Notes: a model not told the origin generated them from the sequence alone. A stretch of 39,483 nt of DNA from an uncultured Pseudomonadota bacterium (GCA_903844155.1 CAIMSU010000296.1:1-39483), one strand, 5' to 3'. Shown: positions 1-9,656, counted from the stretch's first letter. Made by a program: numbers and translations.

Positions 1-273
1 ACCCCACTCGCGGCCGCCCTTTGCGGGCGTCCTCCGTGGGCGGGCTACGCCGCCTGAACGCCTTGTCGGCGTTCGCCGTCGCAGTGCTCCGGCCGGCGGC
101 TCCGCGTCGGGCGCGGACGCCCGACCGCGCCAGGATCGGCGTTGATTTTTCGGTGTTCCAAGGCCACGTTCGCCGCCAGCCGCCGAGTACGGCAGCCGGC
201 ACCGAACGTGCGGGTCGCTGTCGCCGGGGATATCATCCGCGCCCCAGCCCCCCATCCCAGGCACGGAGCCCCG
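1..273. other. Leading non-coding stretch, no gene assigned
   Basis: I see no convincing coding region, RNA gene or repeat here. Open frames exist on both strands, but they are arginine/proline-rich and look like the by-products of high GC. The only functional sign is the ribosome binding site of the next gene: GGAG at 265-268, five bases before the ATG at 274. Confidence 0.5.
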
Positions 274-1278
274 ATGATCCTCGTAGTTGGCGGCACTGGC
301 CGCCTTGGAAACCACATTGTACGTGCACTTCGGGACCAGGGCCGGGACGTCCGCGCGCTGGTGCGGAAGGGCAGCGAGTACTTCTGGCTGAACGACACGG
401 GGACGAACTACTTCTTCGGCGACCTCCGTGACCCGCAGAGCCTGCATCGGGCGCTCCGCGATTGCGACACCGTCATCTCCTCGGCCGCCGTGCGCGTCGA
501 GCAGACGGACAACAACCACAAGACGTTGGCGCAGGGCCATGAATCGCTGTGGGAGGCCGCGAAGGCGCGCGGAGTGACGCGTGCGATGTTTGTGAGCTGC
601 ACCGGTGTCGGCGCGGCCGGCGATGTGCCGGCGTTCTCGTCCAAGCGGGCGAGTGAGGAGGCGCTCGTCAACTCCGGTATTCCGTACACGATTTTTCGGC
701 CGGGCTTGTTTTCCGCGAACTTCGCGGACCTGCTCCGTCGCGCGGACCACAACGGCTCCGTCTTTCTTCCCGGCCGCGCAGACGCCCGCGTCGCGCCCGT
801 CCACCCCCGCGACGTGGCGGACATCATCGCCTCCGCCGTGGCATCCGGGCAAGGCGCGAACGAGGTCATCGAGCTCGCGGGTCCCGATCTCATGACCGTC
901 GAGCAGGCCTGGAAGATCGCGTGCGAGGAGGCCGGGGTCAGCGCCGATTACTGGAAGATGCCGCCCTCGACCTTGAAGCTCGCCGCGGTCGCCCTGCGCC
1001 CCCTGGTTCGCCGATGGGCCAACCATTTCCAGGCGTTGAGCGTCAACTTCGGGCAGGATCAGGCAGGGGATGGAACGGCTGCTGCCGCGCGCTTCGGTGT
1101 CGCGCTCACGCCCTTCCGCACGGCCGTGAAGGCGGCGTGGTTGGAGCGCCATCCTGGCGAAGATCCCGTCGCTCGCGAAGAAAAGGTCGTCCATCGCCAG
1201 TTCGTCGCCACCATCTACGAGCCGGGCACGATCAAGTTCGACGCGCTCCCGGATGGACCGCCACCCCGCCAGGACTGA
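274..1278 (+). CDS. NmrA/atypical-SDR NAD(P)-binding protein
   Basis: A 334-residue Rossmann-fold protein of the atypical short-chain dehydrogenase/NmrA type. The N-terminus carries the dinucleotide motif GGTGRLG right after a beta strand (MILVV), followed by an acidic-turn motif (FGDLRD) and the segment FVSCTGVGAAG, where such proteins hold their substrate. It lacks the classical YxxxK dyad in the usual place, as many atypical SDRs do, so it may bind NAD(P) for redox chemistry or sensing; the substrate cannot be told. I chose the ATG at 274 because it begins the Rossmann strand and has GGAG five bases upstream; a longer frame upstream has no family-like sequence. The C-terminal ~60 residues are charged and unassigned. 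It runs co-directionally into the MFS gene after a gap of about 70 bases, so co-transcription is possible. Confidence 0.8.
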   Translation: MILVVGGTGRLGNHIVRALRDQGRDVRALVRKGSEYFWLNDTGTNYFFGDLRDPQSLHRALRDCDTVISSAAVRVEQTDNNHKTLAQGHESLWEAAKARGVTRAMFVSCTGVGAAGDVPAFSSKRASEEALVNSGIPYTIFRPGLFSANFADLLRRADHNGSVFLPGRADARVAPVHPRDVADIIASAVASGQGANEVIELAGPDLMTVEQAWKIACEEAGVSADYWKMPPSTLKLAAVALRPLVRRWANHFQALSVNFGQDQAGDGTAAAARFGVALTPFRTAVKAAWLERHPGEDPVAREEKVVHRQFVATIYEPGTIKFDALPDGPPPRQD

Positions 1279-1351
1279 GTCGCGGCGTCACGCGTCCGTC
1301 ACATCGGCCGCCATTTTTTGAACGCCCCCTGGGTTACTCGCCGGGCGCGAG

Positions 1352-3310
1352 GTGTCCGTGTCCAGCGCCGCCAGCCCTGTAGCCGCCCCCGGCGGTGACC
1401 CCAGCGCGCACAGCTCTGCGTATCGAACGCGGCGTTTTTTGAACTGGTTCCCGCTCGGGGTCGCGTACGCGCTCCTCTACATGGGCCGGTACAACCTGAC
1501 CGTCGCCAAGACGAACCTCGGCGACCTGATGAGCAAGGAGCAGTTCGGTACGATCTTCCTCGTGGGCACGTGGGTCTACGGGCTGTCCTTCGTCGTCAAC
1601 GGACCGCTCACGGACCGCGTTGGCGGCCGGCGGTCCATGCTCGTCTCGCTCTCGGGCGCAGCCGTCGCGAACATCGCGATGGGCGCGTTCATCCAGAACA
1701 TGTTGCAGAGCGCGGACCCCGGGGCGGTCAACGTCGCGCTGTGGATGAGCGTGCTGTACGGCATCAACATGTACTTCCAGAGCTTCGCGGCCGTCGCCAT
1801 CGTGAAGGTGAACGCCTCGTGGTTCCATGTGCGCGAGCGAGGAGGTTTCTCCGGCATCTTCGGGACGATGATCAGCTCGGGCATCTTCCTGGCGTTCACC
1901 GGCAACGCCTGGATCCTCGACACGTTCAAGCCGGCGGGGGCATCCGCCGGCCAGATCACCCCAGTCTGGCTCGTCTTCTTCGCGCCGGGCGTCCTGCTCG
2001 CCATCGTGTGGGTCGTCGAGCTCTTACTGCTGCGGGATCGCCCGTCCGACGCGGGGCACGCGGACATCGACACGGGCGACGGGGGCGACGGCCGCGGGGA
2101 GGCGCCGGTTCCTCCGATGACGCTCATCAAGCAGATCCTGACCCACCCCGTGCTGCTCCCCATCGCGGGGATCGGTTTCTGCACGGGCGTGCTCCGGCAG
2201 GGGATCATGCAGTGGGTGCCGCAGTATGCGAAGGAGGTGTGGGTGTTGCCGCCCTCGCACATGCTCGTGTACGGCCACTGGCAGACGGCCGCGGAGCTTG
2301 GCGTGCCGGGGCCGTGGTGGATGGGAATCGTGGCGGTGCTCGCCGTGGCGTGGGGCGGAGCAACGGCCCTTTTCCTGGGCGCGCGCGCGTCCGGGGGGAT
2401 GCGGCGCCGGGTGCTGGCGAGCAGCGGCCTCCTGTGCGCGCTCGCGCCGTTCCTGCAGGGTGGGTTTGGCGGGTTGCTGTTCGTCGCCGGCGTGATTGGC
2501 GGCAATGCCGCCGGGTACGTCTCTGACCTGTTCTTCCAGTCGCGGCGCGGGCCTGCGGCGGGCGGCCTGTACGTCGCCCTGACGGTGGCCATCGCAGCGA
2601 TGATCTTCTCGCTTGGCGGCACCAAGGCCGAGGTCGGGTGGATCTCCGATCCGGCGAAGACCGACCTGCGGCCTGGTGACAAGGTCACGGAGATCGCGGG
2701 TGTCAGCGACCTGCACGACTGGAAGGACGTCGCGCACGCCTTCGCGTGCGTGCCGGCGACGTGCGTCGTGCCCAAGCGGTTCGAGGGCACCGGGCTGGCC
2801 GCGCCTGGCTGGGACGGCACCGCCTGCACCTGCTCCAGCGCAGTCGTGAACGACCCCGCCACCGCCGCGAAGAGCCCCGGCTTCATCGCGGCGACCGTGA
2901 TGCGGGCAGGTACGAGCGGGGACGAGGCGTTCCCGCTCGCGATCAAGGACCCGAAGGCAACCCAGACCGCGGGCGACACCCGAACCCTCCCGGCCGGCCC
3001 TGCGCTCACGCTCTCCGCGGTTCCGCTCATCCTCATCAGCTTCCTCGTCAGCCTCGGCGTCATCGGGACGCAGGGCCTGCTCTCGGGGACCGCGACGATG
3101 GACTTCGGCGGGCGCCGTGCTGCTGCCACGGCAGCGGGCGTCATCGACGGCTTCGTCTACCTTGGCTCGGGCGTGCAGGCGGTCGCGCTGGGGTTTCTGA
3201 CCACCGAAAACTGGGCGTACTGGCCGATGTTCTTGCTCCCGTTCGGGATCGTCGGCTGTCTGCTTTGCGTGCGCATCTGGGACGCGCGACCGGGGACCGG
3301 CGGGCACTGA
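1352..3310 (+). CDS. MFS transporter (GlpT/UhpT-like) with PDZ-like insert
   Basis: A 652-residue major facilitator protein, about 200 residues longer than the organophosphate:antiporter (GlpT/UhpT) group it resembles. Family signs are YMGRYNL in TM1, GPLTDRVGGRR in the TM2-3 loop and GNAAGYVSDLFF plus SRRGP in the second half. Two additions stand out. Residues about 300-390 add two extra hydrophobic segments between the expected TM7 and TM8. Residues about 425-548 replace the TM9-TM10 loop with a soluble block containing LRPGDKVTEIAGVSDLHDW, the pattern of a PDZ domain (GD-x-I-x-x-I-x-G), with a Cys-rich insertion. By normal MFS topology that loop is periplasmic. The substrate is unknown; a phosphorylated small molecule would fit the subfamily. 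The start is GTG at 1352 (a second GTG lies at 1358) with no clear Shine-Dalgarno. It converges on the next gene with a six-base gap. Confidence 0.82.
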   Translation: MSVSSAASPVAAPGGDPSAHSSAYRTRRFLNWFPLGVAYALLYMGRYNLTVAKTNLGDLMSKEQFGTIFLVGTWVYGLSFVVNGPLTDRVGGRRSMLVSLSGAAVANIAMGAFIQNMLQSADPGAVNVALWMSVLYGINMYFQSFAAVAIVKVNASWFHVRERGGFSGIFGTMISSGIFLAFTGNAWILDTFKPAGASAGQITPVWLVFFAPGVLLAIVWVVELLLLRDRPSDAGHADIDTGDGGDGRGEAPVPPMTLIKQILTHPVLLPIAGIGFCTGVLRQGIMQWVPQYAKEVWVLPPSHMLVYGHWQTAAELGVPGPWWMGIVAVLAVAWGGATALFLGARASGGMRRRVLASSGLLCALAPFLQGGFGGLLFVAGVIGGNAAGYVSDLFFQSRRGPAAGGLYVALTVAIAAMIFSLGGTKAEVGWISDPAKTDLRPGDKVTEIAGVSDLHDWKDVAHAFACVPATCVVPKRFEGTGLAAPGWDGTACTCSSAVVNDPATAAKSPGFIAATVMRAGTSGDEAFPLAIKDPKATQTAGDTRTLPAGPALTLSAVPLILISFLVSLGVIGTQGLLSGTATMDFGGRRAAATAAGVIDGFVYLGSGVQAVALGFLTTENWAYWPMFLLPFGIVGCLLCVRIWDARPGTGGH

Positions 3311-3316
3311 CCGGCG

Positions 3317-4633
3317 TCAGATCCCGTTCGTCCACCACGTGCCGCCCGGACCGGTCCAGCTCGCGCCCTCGGCCCAGATGATGTGGTTCACGCCCTCGCC
3401 GTCAACCGACATGTCGAAGTAGTCGCCGTACGGGAACGCGTAGCCGACGTCGCGCTTGTAGGGTGCGCCAGTGGCGAGATCCGAGAGCTTGATCGGGTCT
3501 GAGAGCCAGGTCGTGCCGTCGTCCTCGGTGCGCTGGTACCAGGTGTTCCAGGTCGCGGGGTCCGGCCCGTCCGCGCTGCCCTGCCACCCGACCCGGAAGT
3601 CGCCGGCGGTCGGGCCCGCTTCGGCCGTTACAAAGCCGTTGTTTCCGTGCACGCCAAGCGCGATGGGCGCGCTGAAGAAGTCCCAGTCCGAGCCGCCCGG
3701 CGAGGTGGTGGCGTAGACCTGCATGTTCTGGCCGTCCGCGTCGTTCTTCGAGTACAGGAACAGCACGCTGCCCGATGGGTCGACGGCGACGGCGGATTGT
3801 GCAGCAAGAAAGCCGAACGTGCAGCCATCGGCCCACGCGCAGTCGGCCGGTGCCTGGGAGGTTGCGACCGTCGCCGTCTCCCAGGTCGCGCCCTTGTCGG
3901 ACGAGCGCCAGAGGACGAGCGGCGCCGGCCCGGTGTAGTCCTGCGAGAATTCCCCGTTTGCCACGTAGATCGTGCCGTCTGGCGCCATGGCCGCGCTGTA
4001 CTCAAAGTTGTACAGCGTCCCGTCGCCGGTCACGTGGACCTGCGTGAACGTCTGGCCGGCGTCGTGAGAGACCGCCACGTAGCCGACGCCAGCGTCGCCG
4101 GGCGTCTCGGGAGGTGTGGCGTTGAACGCCACATAAACGTCGTCTCCGTCGGGCGAGACCAGGAGCCAGCCGTGGTCGGTGGTCCAGTCGTCGGGCGCGA
4201 TTGGGGACTCGTCGGTCCAGGTCGCGCCGTTGTCGCAGGACTGGCGGACGTACGTGCTCCAGCCGCCGGCCCCGCCGAGCAAGGTGACGTACACGCACCC
4301 GGTCCCGGAAGCGACGGCGAGCTGCGGATCGTAGGTGGAGTAGCTGTCGCTGACGACCTGGTCGGCCCCCCACGTGACCCCACCGTCCGACGAGGTGCGG
4401 ACAACGATGGTGCCACCGAGGTTCTGGTCGATTCGGGTGGTTGCCTGGTAGACCCAGGACGAGTTCGGATCGGCCGCGATCGCCGGCTCCCAGTCGTCGT
4501 TCGCGCTCCACAATTGCTCGGAGGTGAACGAGGGCGCGGCGGTCCCGGAGTCCGCCGACGAGTCGCCGGTCGGGAGGTCCTTGTGGGGGATGCAGGCGGG
4601 GAGGAGGGCGAGGGCGAGGGGAAGTACGAGCAT
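3317..4633 (-). CDS. Asp-box (BNR/sialidase-like) propeller lipoprotein
   Basis: A 438-residue exported protein with five Asp-box motifs of the S-x-D-x-G-x-T-W type (SSDGGVTWG, SCDNGATWT, SHDAGQTFT, SSDKGATWE, TEDDGTTWL), the hallmark of sialidase-type beta-propellers. The N-terminus MLVLPLALALLPAC is a lipoprotein signal with Cys at the lipobox, followed by an acidic Ser/Thr linker (TGDSSADSGTAAP), so the mature protein should be tethered to a membrane. Sialidase activity should not be assumed: I cannot find a convincing arginine triad, and Asp-box propellers are often structural or binding domains. The ATG at 4633 was chosen because it gives the signal peptide; the frame is open further upstream, but that part overlaps the TSP3 gene and is not protein-like. 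It is the last gene of the envelope operon, 37 bases after the TSP3 gene. Confidence 0.78.
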   Translation of the reverse strand: MLVLPLALALLPACIPHKDLPTGDSSADSGTAAPSFTSEQLWSANDDWEPAIAADPNSSWVYQATTRIDQNLGGTIVVRTSSDGGVTWGADQVVSDSYSTYDPQLAVASGTGCVYVTLLGGAGGWSTYVRQSCDNGATWTDESPIAPDDWTTDHGWLLVSPDGDDVYVAFNATPPETPGDAGVGYVAVSHDAGQTFTQVHVTGDGTLYNFEYSAAMAPDGTIYVANGEFSQDYTGPAPLVLWRSSDKGATWETATVATSQAPADCAWADGCTFGFLAAQSAVAVDPSGSVLFLYSKNDADGQNMQVYATTSPGGSDWDFFSAPIALGVHGNNGFVTAEAGPTAGDFRVGWQGSADGPDPATWNTWYQRTEDDGTTWLSDPIKLSDLATGAPYKRDVGYAFPYGDYFDMSVDGEGVNHIIWAEGASWTGPGGTWWTNGI

Positions 4634-4670
4634 GAAGCGCGCTAACCGGCTGGGCGGGTGCCCGGGTCCA

Positions 4671-5875
<1,205 letters not shown>

Positions 5876-5879
<4 letters not shown>

Positions 5880-7408
5880 TGGTCGTCTCCCTCCTTTGGC
5901 GCGGGCTTGGTGGGCGGGATCGGCGGGGGTAGTGGGGCGACGGTGTGCTCGTCGCCGGTCCACGGCACCTTGACGGTCTTGCCGTAGTCCGGCCACTGTT
6001 CTCCGGGCTGTAGCTGTCGCTCGATGTGGAACACGACGCGGCGGTTGAGCGCCAGGGCCGCTTCAGACTGCTCCCTGGTCATCCCCGGCGTGACGGTCGC
6101 GATCGGCTCCGTCTCGCCCATGCCGCGGCAGGAGAGGCGCGCGGGGTGTACGCCAACCTCGACCAGCCGGCGGTTGATCGCCTGCGCGCGGGTGAGCGAC
6201 AGGTTGTAGTTGTAGATGAAGCTGCCTTCTTCGCTCGCGTGGCCTTCGATGACGACCGTGAGGATCTGCGGATTGTCCTCCAGCACCTTCGCGATGGCTT
6301 GCAGCGTCGGCTCGCTTGCGGGGAGGATCTTGTCCGTGCCAAGCTCAAACTGGATCGGATCGCGGATGATGATCTGCTGCGATTCGACCTTCGCAAGCTC
6401 CCCTTCTGCCCACTTCGGCGGCTCGACGGCGACCGGGGTGGGCGGCTCAGGTGCGAACTCGACGTCCTCCGGGAGCACGAGCGTGGCGACCTTCTGATCG
6501 GCGACGGGCGCGGCGACGGGGTTGGGTCGGTGGATGTAGGTCACGGCCACCGTCGCACGGAATTGCGGCGTTCCATAGCCGGCAGTCAGGCCGCGGCCGA
6601 CGAGGGCGTCGATCTGGAGGTCGCGGCGCGGGTAGATCGTGAGGCCGGACATCCACGCGAGCGGATTCTCGGCGGGCGTCGAGAGGAAGTGGTCGTAGCC
6701 GGCGCGGCCGAGCAGCTCCGTCTGCAGGTCCGCCTTGTCATGCCACACCTCGTAGCGCAAGCCGAGGTTGGCGATGAGCTCGCTGCCGAGGACAAAATCG
6801 TAGGTGCTGTCGACGGGCGGGCGCAGCATCGTGTGGACGCCGAACAGGAGGCTCGTGCGTCCGGCCACGACGTCGCTAGCAGCGCCGGCGTCGAAGCGAA
6901 TGCTGGTTTCACCGAGGTATTTTCCAGCCGTACTCGTCGGCAGGTAGAGGTCGGCGTCCGTCGCCAGATCGAAGTGGTGCGTATCGACAAGGCGGACATG
7001 CAAGCCCGCGGAGCCATCGCCAGCGCCGACGCCGTCGCCCGAAAGCGAGCCGATGTCGCTGCCCCACTGCGCCGCGACCGGAAGGACAAAGCGGAAGCCG
7101 ACGCGCCGGGACGCCTGCCAGGCCACGCCCAGGTACAGCGTGTCGCGGTTGGACACCACGGCGCCGACCTCATCGAGCCCCTTGTAGAGCAGCAGCGGAT
7201 CGCGGTCGTACTGCAGCTGGAGGCCGATCCGGTAGGTGCCCGTGCGGTTGAACGACGCCGACTCAAAGCCGGGCAGCGCGTCGGGCGAGAACGTTGGGCG
7301 GGCAACCTCGATGTCCAGCGACTCGCCGGCGGCGTGCGCGGGCGTGGGGAGGACCAGGGCGAGGAGGAGGGCGGGCGCCAGGAGCGCGCTGCAGGCTCGG
7401 CAGCTCAT
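5876..7408 (-). CDS. OmpA-family outer-membrane protein
   Basis: A 510-residue protein with a signal peptide ([18 protein letters not shown]), a beta-rich region (about 28-300) of alternating aromatic/polar strands suggesting an outer-membrane barrel, a Pro/Glu linker and a C-terminal OmpA-like peptidoglycan-binding domain (about 350-460). The OmpA domain has [35 protein letters not shown] and GMGETEP. Most OmpA domains have Asp in the GHTD position that contacts diaminopimelate; here it is Ser392 (GHAS), while the partner Arg407 is kept. The likely role is to anchor the outer membrane to peptidoglycan and perhaps form a pore. The start overlaps the upstream stop as ATGA, and its own stop overlaps the TSP3 start the same way. 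Myxobacterial OmpA proteins often carry TSP3 repeats inside the chain; here they lie in the neighbouring gene. Confidence 0.88.
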
Positions 7409-8280
7409 TTGCCACCCCCGGGCGTGGGCTCGGCGTCCGTCAGCTTGTCAACGGGCGGGACGGGAGGGGCGTCCTGGGGGGTCGTCGCGGAAGGGAGGAC
7501 CGGGACGGGCGCGACGGCCGTCGACGGCGAGCCGGTCGAGGGCAGCGCTGGGAGGCCCAACTTCACGCGAACGGCGGCGTTGTGCGCGTCAATCAAAGGG
7601 TCGACCTGCGGTGCGGTGTAATAAAGCGCCGTCCAACGCTCGCGATCCTTGTTCGCGCGGGAAGGCAGCGTGCAGACGGCGATCGGGAACGCGCCGACCG
7701 CTGCGGCCGTCGCACCGCGCCAGAGCCAGTCCTCCGACTCCGAATTGTTCGTGTTTCCACCAGCCAGATACCCGACTGCGACGACCTCCAGGGCAGCCCC
7801 GACGCCGGCGAGCAACACGCCCTCCCAACGAGCGCCGCGTCGCTTGTCGGCGAGTCGCTGCTCCCCGAGCTTGTCGTCAGTGAGGTGCGCGAAGTCGGTG
7901 GCGCCGAGGGCATGCCCGGTGCCGTCCCGAACGACCCACTCGACGCCCGTAGGAGCCCCGTCCTTGTGCGCGACCGGCCCGCGGATCAACGCCTGCGCGA
8001 GGTAGTCGGGCTCTGCGCCGAGGGGGATGGTCGCGGGAACTTCGGGGGTTGAAGCTGCAAGAGGTGGGGTCACGGGCGACGTTGTGGGAGGAGGCGACGC
8101 GGGCGCGGCGGAGGGCGGTGTAGGCGCGGGTGTAGGCGCGGGTGCGGGCGTGGTCGCGAGGGCGACGGGGAGGAGCAGGGCGAAGGAGGCGATCAGCAGC
8201 ACAGCGGCACGATATCCCGACGCGGAGGGGGGCTGCGGGGTTGTGGACGACCTCCGTTGGAGTCGGAAAGGAACCGCCAA
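7405..8280 (-). CDS. Proline-rich membrane-anchored protein, unknown function
   Basis: I do not recognise a family. The 291-residue frame has an N-terminal hydrophobic segment (VLLIASFALLLPVALA), then a Pro/Thr/Ala-rich stretch (APAPTPAPTPP) that looks like a periplasmic spacer. A folded region (about residues 85-250) contains DFAHLTDDKLGEQRLADKR, two hydrophobic helices (EGVLLAGVGAALEVVAVGYL and GATAAAVGAFPIAV), then RERWTALYY and IDAHNAAVRVKLGL; a second Pro-rich tail ends the chain. The ATG at 8280 is the longest start, but a GTG at 8202 would place the hydrophobic segment at the N-terminus as a tidy signal peptide and give 265 residues, so the start is uncertain. It is the first gene of the envelope operon and overlaps the OmpA start by ATGA, which suggests an envelope role alongside it. 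Confidence 0.7.
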   Translation of the reverse strand: MAVPFRLQRRSSTTPQPPSASGYRAAVLLIASFALLLPVALATTPAPAPTPAPTPPSAAPASPPPTTSPVTPPLAASTPEVPATIPLGAEPDYLAQALIRGPVAHKDGAPTGVEWVVRDGTGHALGATDFAHLTDDKLGEQRLADKRRGARWEGVLLAGVGAALEVVAVGYLAGGNTNNSESEDWLWRGATAAAVGAFPIAVCTLPSRANKDRERWTALYYTAPQVDPLIDAHNAAVRVKLGLPALPSTGSPSTAVAPVPVLPSATTPQDAPPVPPVDKLTDAEPTPGGGK

Positions 8281-8590
8281 GACGCAACGCAGCCAGACGC
8301 GTCGGGCGCGGCCGAGGTCCGAGCCCGTTCAAGATCCGGCGGTGCCAGCCCACGCAGAGGCGCAGAGGCGCAGAGAGGAGGGGGAGAAAAGGCGGATTGA
8401 ACCGCCAAGGACGCCAAGGACGCCAAGGAAAGACAGGAGGAAAGAGAGGGATTGGAAACCGCCAAGCGCTTCCAGGCTTTGGTTCTCCTTGGCGGCCTTG
8501 GCGTCTTGATGTTCTTCCTTGGCGGTAAATTCTTCGCCTTGCTCTCCCGCGTCCTCCGCGTGCGACCCTCAGCCCGCGCTACGATGAAGC
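8281..8590. other. Divergent spacer between envelope operon and 8591 gene
   Basis: This 310-base gap separates two genes that point away from each other, so it should hold both promoters. It is mostly filled by the nested inverted-repeat element at 8351-8565. Near the right end TACGAT (8579-8584) has the TAnnnT form of a -10 box and ends six bases before the GTG start at 8591, a spacing seen for leaderless transcripts. I find no convincing -35 box, so the promoter call is weak. Confidence 0.4.
8351..8565. repeat. Nested inverted-repeat element (CGCAGAGG / CGCCAAGG type)
   Basis: Two arm pairs are nested. The outer left arm (8351-8380) is built on repeats of CGCAGAGG and is matched, imperfectly, by CTCTCCCGCGTCCTCCGCG at 8542-8560 on the right. 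The inner left arm (8401-8429) is three runs of CGCCAAGGA and is matched by TCCTTGGCGGCCTTGGCG at 8487-8504 and TTCCTTGGCGGT at 8515-8526. The transcript could fold into a long stem around a purine-rich loop. From memory, such runs recur in intergenic DNA of unrelated bacteria, so this is probably a copy of a dispersed repeat and not a local operator. The composition (A/G on one side, C/T on the other) differs clearly from the flanking genes. Confidence 0.65.
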
Positions 8591-9481
8591 GTGTTTCCAA
8601 TTCACGCCGAAGCCGCCCGCCTCTTTGCCGACGATCGTGTCGCGCAGGCGGCGATGCTGGCGGCGGTGTCTTCCCCGGAGTTCCAGCGCCTTCGCGACAC
8701 CGCCCAGGCGAACCTGGCGTTGGGGGAGGCCGGCTGCCGGCTATTGACCGACGAGTGGCCCGAGGTCTACAAGGCAGAGAGGACCGGCGTTTTCGGGAAC
8801 GCCGAGGCGTTGGCGGCGTGCCCCGGACTGAACGCCGAGGGTGGGCAGTGGGTCCGGATCGACCGTGGGGGCGGCGTTGGCGTGGCGCTCCAGGTCGCGG
8901 CGGGTCGCGTGAACCTCTCGGTGAGCTGGCTCATGGCGCCGCTCTTGAACCACGGCTCGCCCATGTGGATCCTGGCGTGCGCCTACGAGGGAGACCACCA
9001 GCTCTGTGTGCGGGGCGGCGACCCAGTGCTGGAGATCGACTGGCTCGACGACGGCGCGATGCTTGAGGCCGTACCGGAGGAGCGGAAATTCGCGTATTTC
9101 GGCTTTGATCGCCACCTGCCGGCAGGCCTGCCCGATGGTGTCCGCTGTGGTGCCCTGGGGGTCGGCATCGTCGCCACACCCGCTCGGTACGCCGCGGTCT
9201 GCACTGCCGACGACTACTCCCTGCCCACGAGCGGTGTCGACGTCGCCCGCTCAGACCCCTGGCTCGCGCGCGACCACTTCGTGCGTTGGGCCGGAGGAGT
9301 GCCGACCGGGTGGGCGGTCCTGGCGGTCGATGATCGTGTCGTGCTCCGGAGATGGCGCCCGGCCGGCGTCACCGATCGGCGCACACTGCGGCGGGTGGAG
9401 GGGATCATGTGCGGGACCCCCTACACCTACCTCGACCCGACGTCCGACGGGCCCGACCTGACCAAGCTCCCGGCGCCATGA
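8591..9481 (+). CDS. Hypothetical protein, no family recognised
   Basis: A 296-residue soluble protein with no signal peptide or membrane segment. The first ~60 residues are helical and alanine-rich; the rest looks like a mixed alpha/beta fold with many Trp and Gly (WVRIDRGGGVGVALQV, LSVSWLMAPLLNHG, WAGGVPTGWAVLAVDDRVVL). I can name no motif with a known function. The GTG at 8591 is the only start near the beginning of protein-like sequence; there is no Shine-Dalgarno, but a TAnnnT box six bases upstream would fit a leaderless mRNA. It stands alone: divergent from the envelope operon, convergent with the CNNM genes, with a repeat element upstream and a giant hairpin downstream. Codon use is high-GC like its neighbours. 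Confidence is moderate that it is a gene and nil on function. Confidence 0.7.
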   Translation: MFPIHAEAARLFADDRVAQAAMLAAVSSPEFQRLRDTAQANLALGEAGCRLLTDEWPEVYKAERTGVFGNAEALAACPGLNAEGGQWVRIDRGGGVGVALQVAAGRVNLSVSWLMAPLLNHGSPMWILACAYEGDHQLCVRGGDPVLEIDWLDDGAMLEAVPEERKFAYFGFDRHLPAGLPDGVRCGALGVGIVATPARYAAVCTADDYSLPTSGVDVARSDPWLARDHFVRWAGGVPTGWAVLAVDDRVVLRRWRPAGVTDRRTLRRVEGIMCGTPYTYLDPTSDGPDLTKLPAP

Positions 9482-9579
9482 GCGCGTGGCGGAGAAAGGA
9501 GCGATGGAGGGGAAGACTACGCGTGGTGAGGGCGTGGGGCTTACGCGGCGTTCCATGCGGGATCTGGAGCGGCGGGGGG

Positions 9580-9656
9580 CGCGTACGAAAACGGACGATG
9601 TCAGCTTTTCGCACATTCCGATGTGCGAAAAGTGACGTCGTCCGTTTTCGTATGCG
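9580..9656 (+). repeat. 36-bp near-perfect hairpin with TCCG loop
   Basis: The left arm 9580-9616 pairs with the right arm 9621-9656 around the loop TCCG (9617-9620). I count 36 pairs, one bulged G (9604) and two positions that are G-U wobbles if the plus strand is transcribed but C-A mismatches if the minus strand is. UCCG belongs to the UNCG tetraloop class in plus-strand RNA. The element lies 98 bases after the hypothetical gene and 62 bases before the convergent CNNM gene. There is no T-run after it, so it is not a standard intrinsic terminator. The outer arm recurs at the window end (39460-39483). Confidence 0.85.

Noticed and set aside
2-17. Similarity between the window start (ACCCCACTCGCGGCCG) and 12513-12528
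   Set aside because: One mismatch in 16 GC-rich bases is expected by chance in a sequence of this length, and the similarity does not extend.
3317-4633. Calling the Asp-box protein a sialidase
   Set aside because: Five Asp boxes show the propeller fold, but I cannot place the arginine triad and catalytic acid residues needed for sialidase activity.
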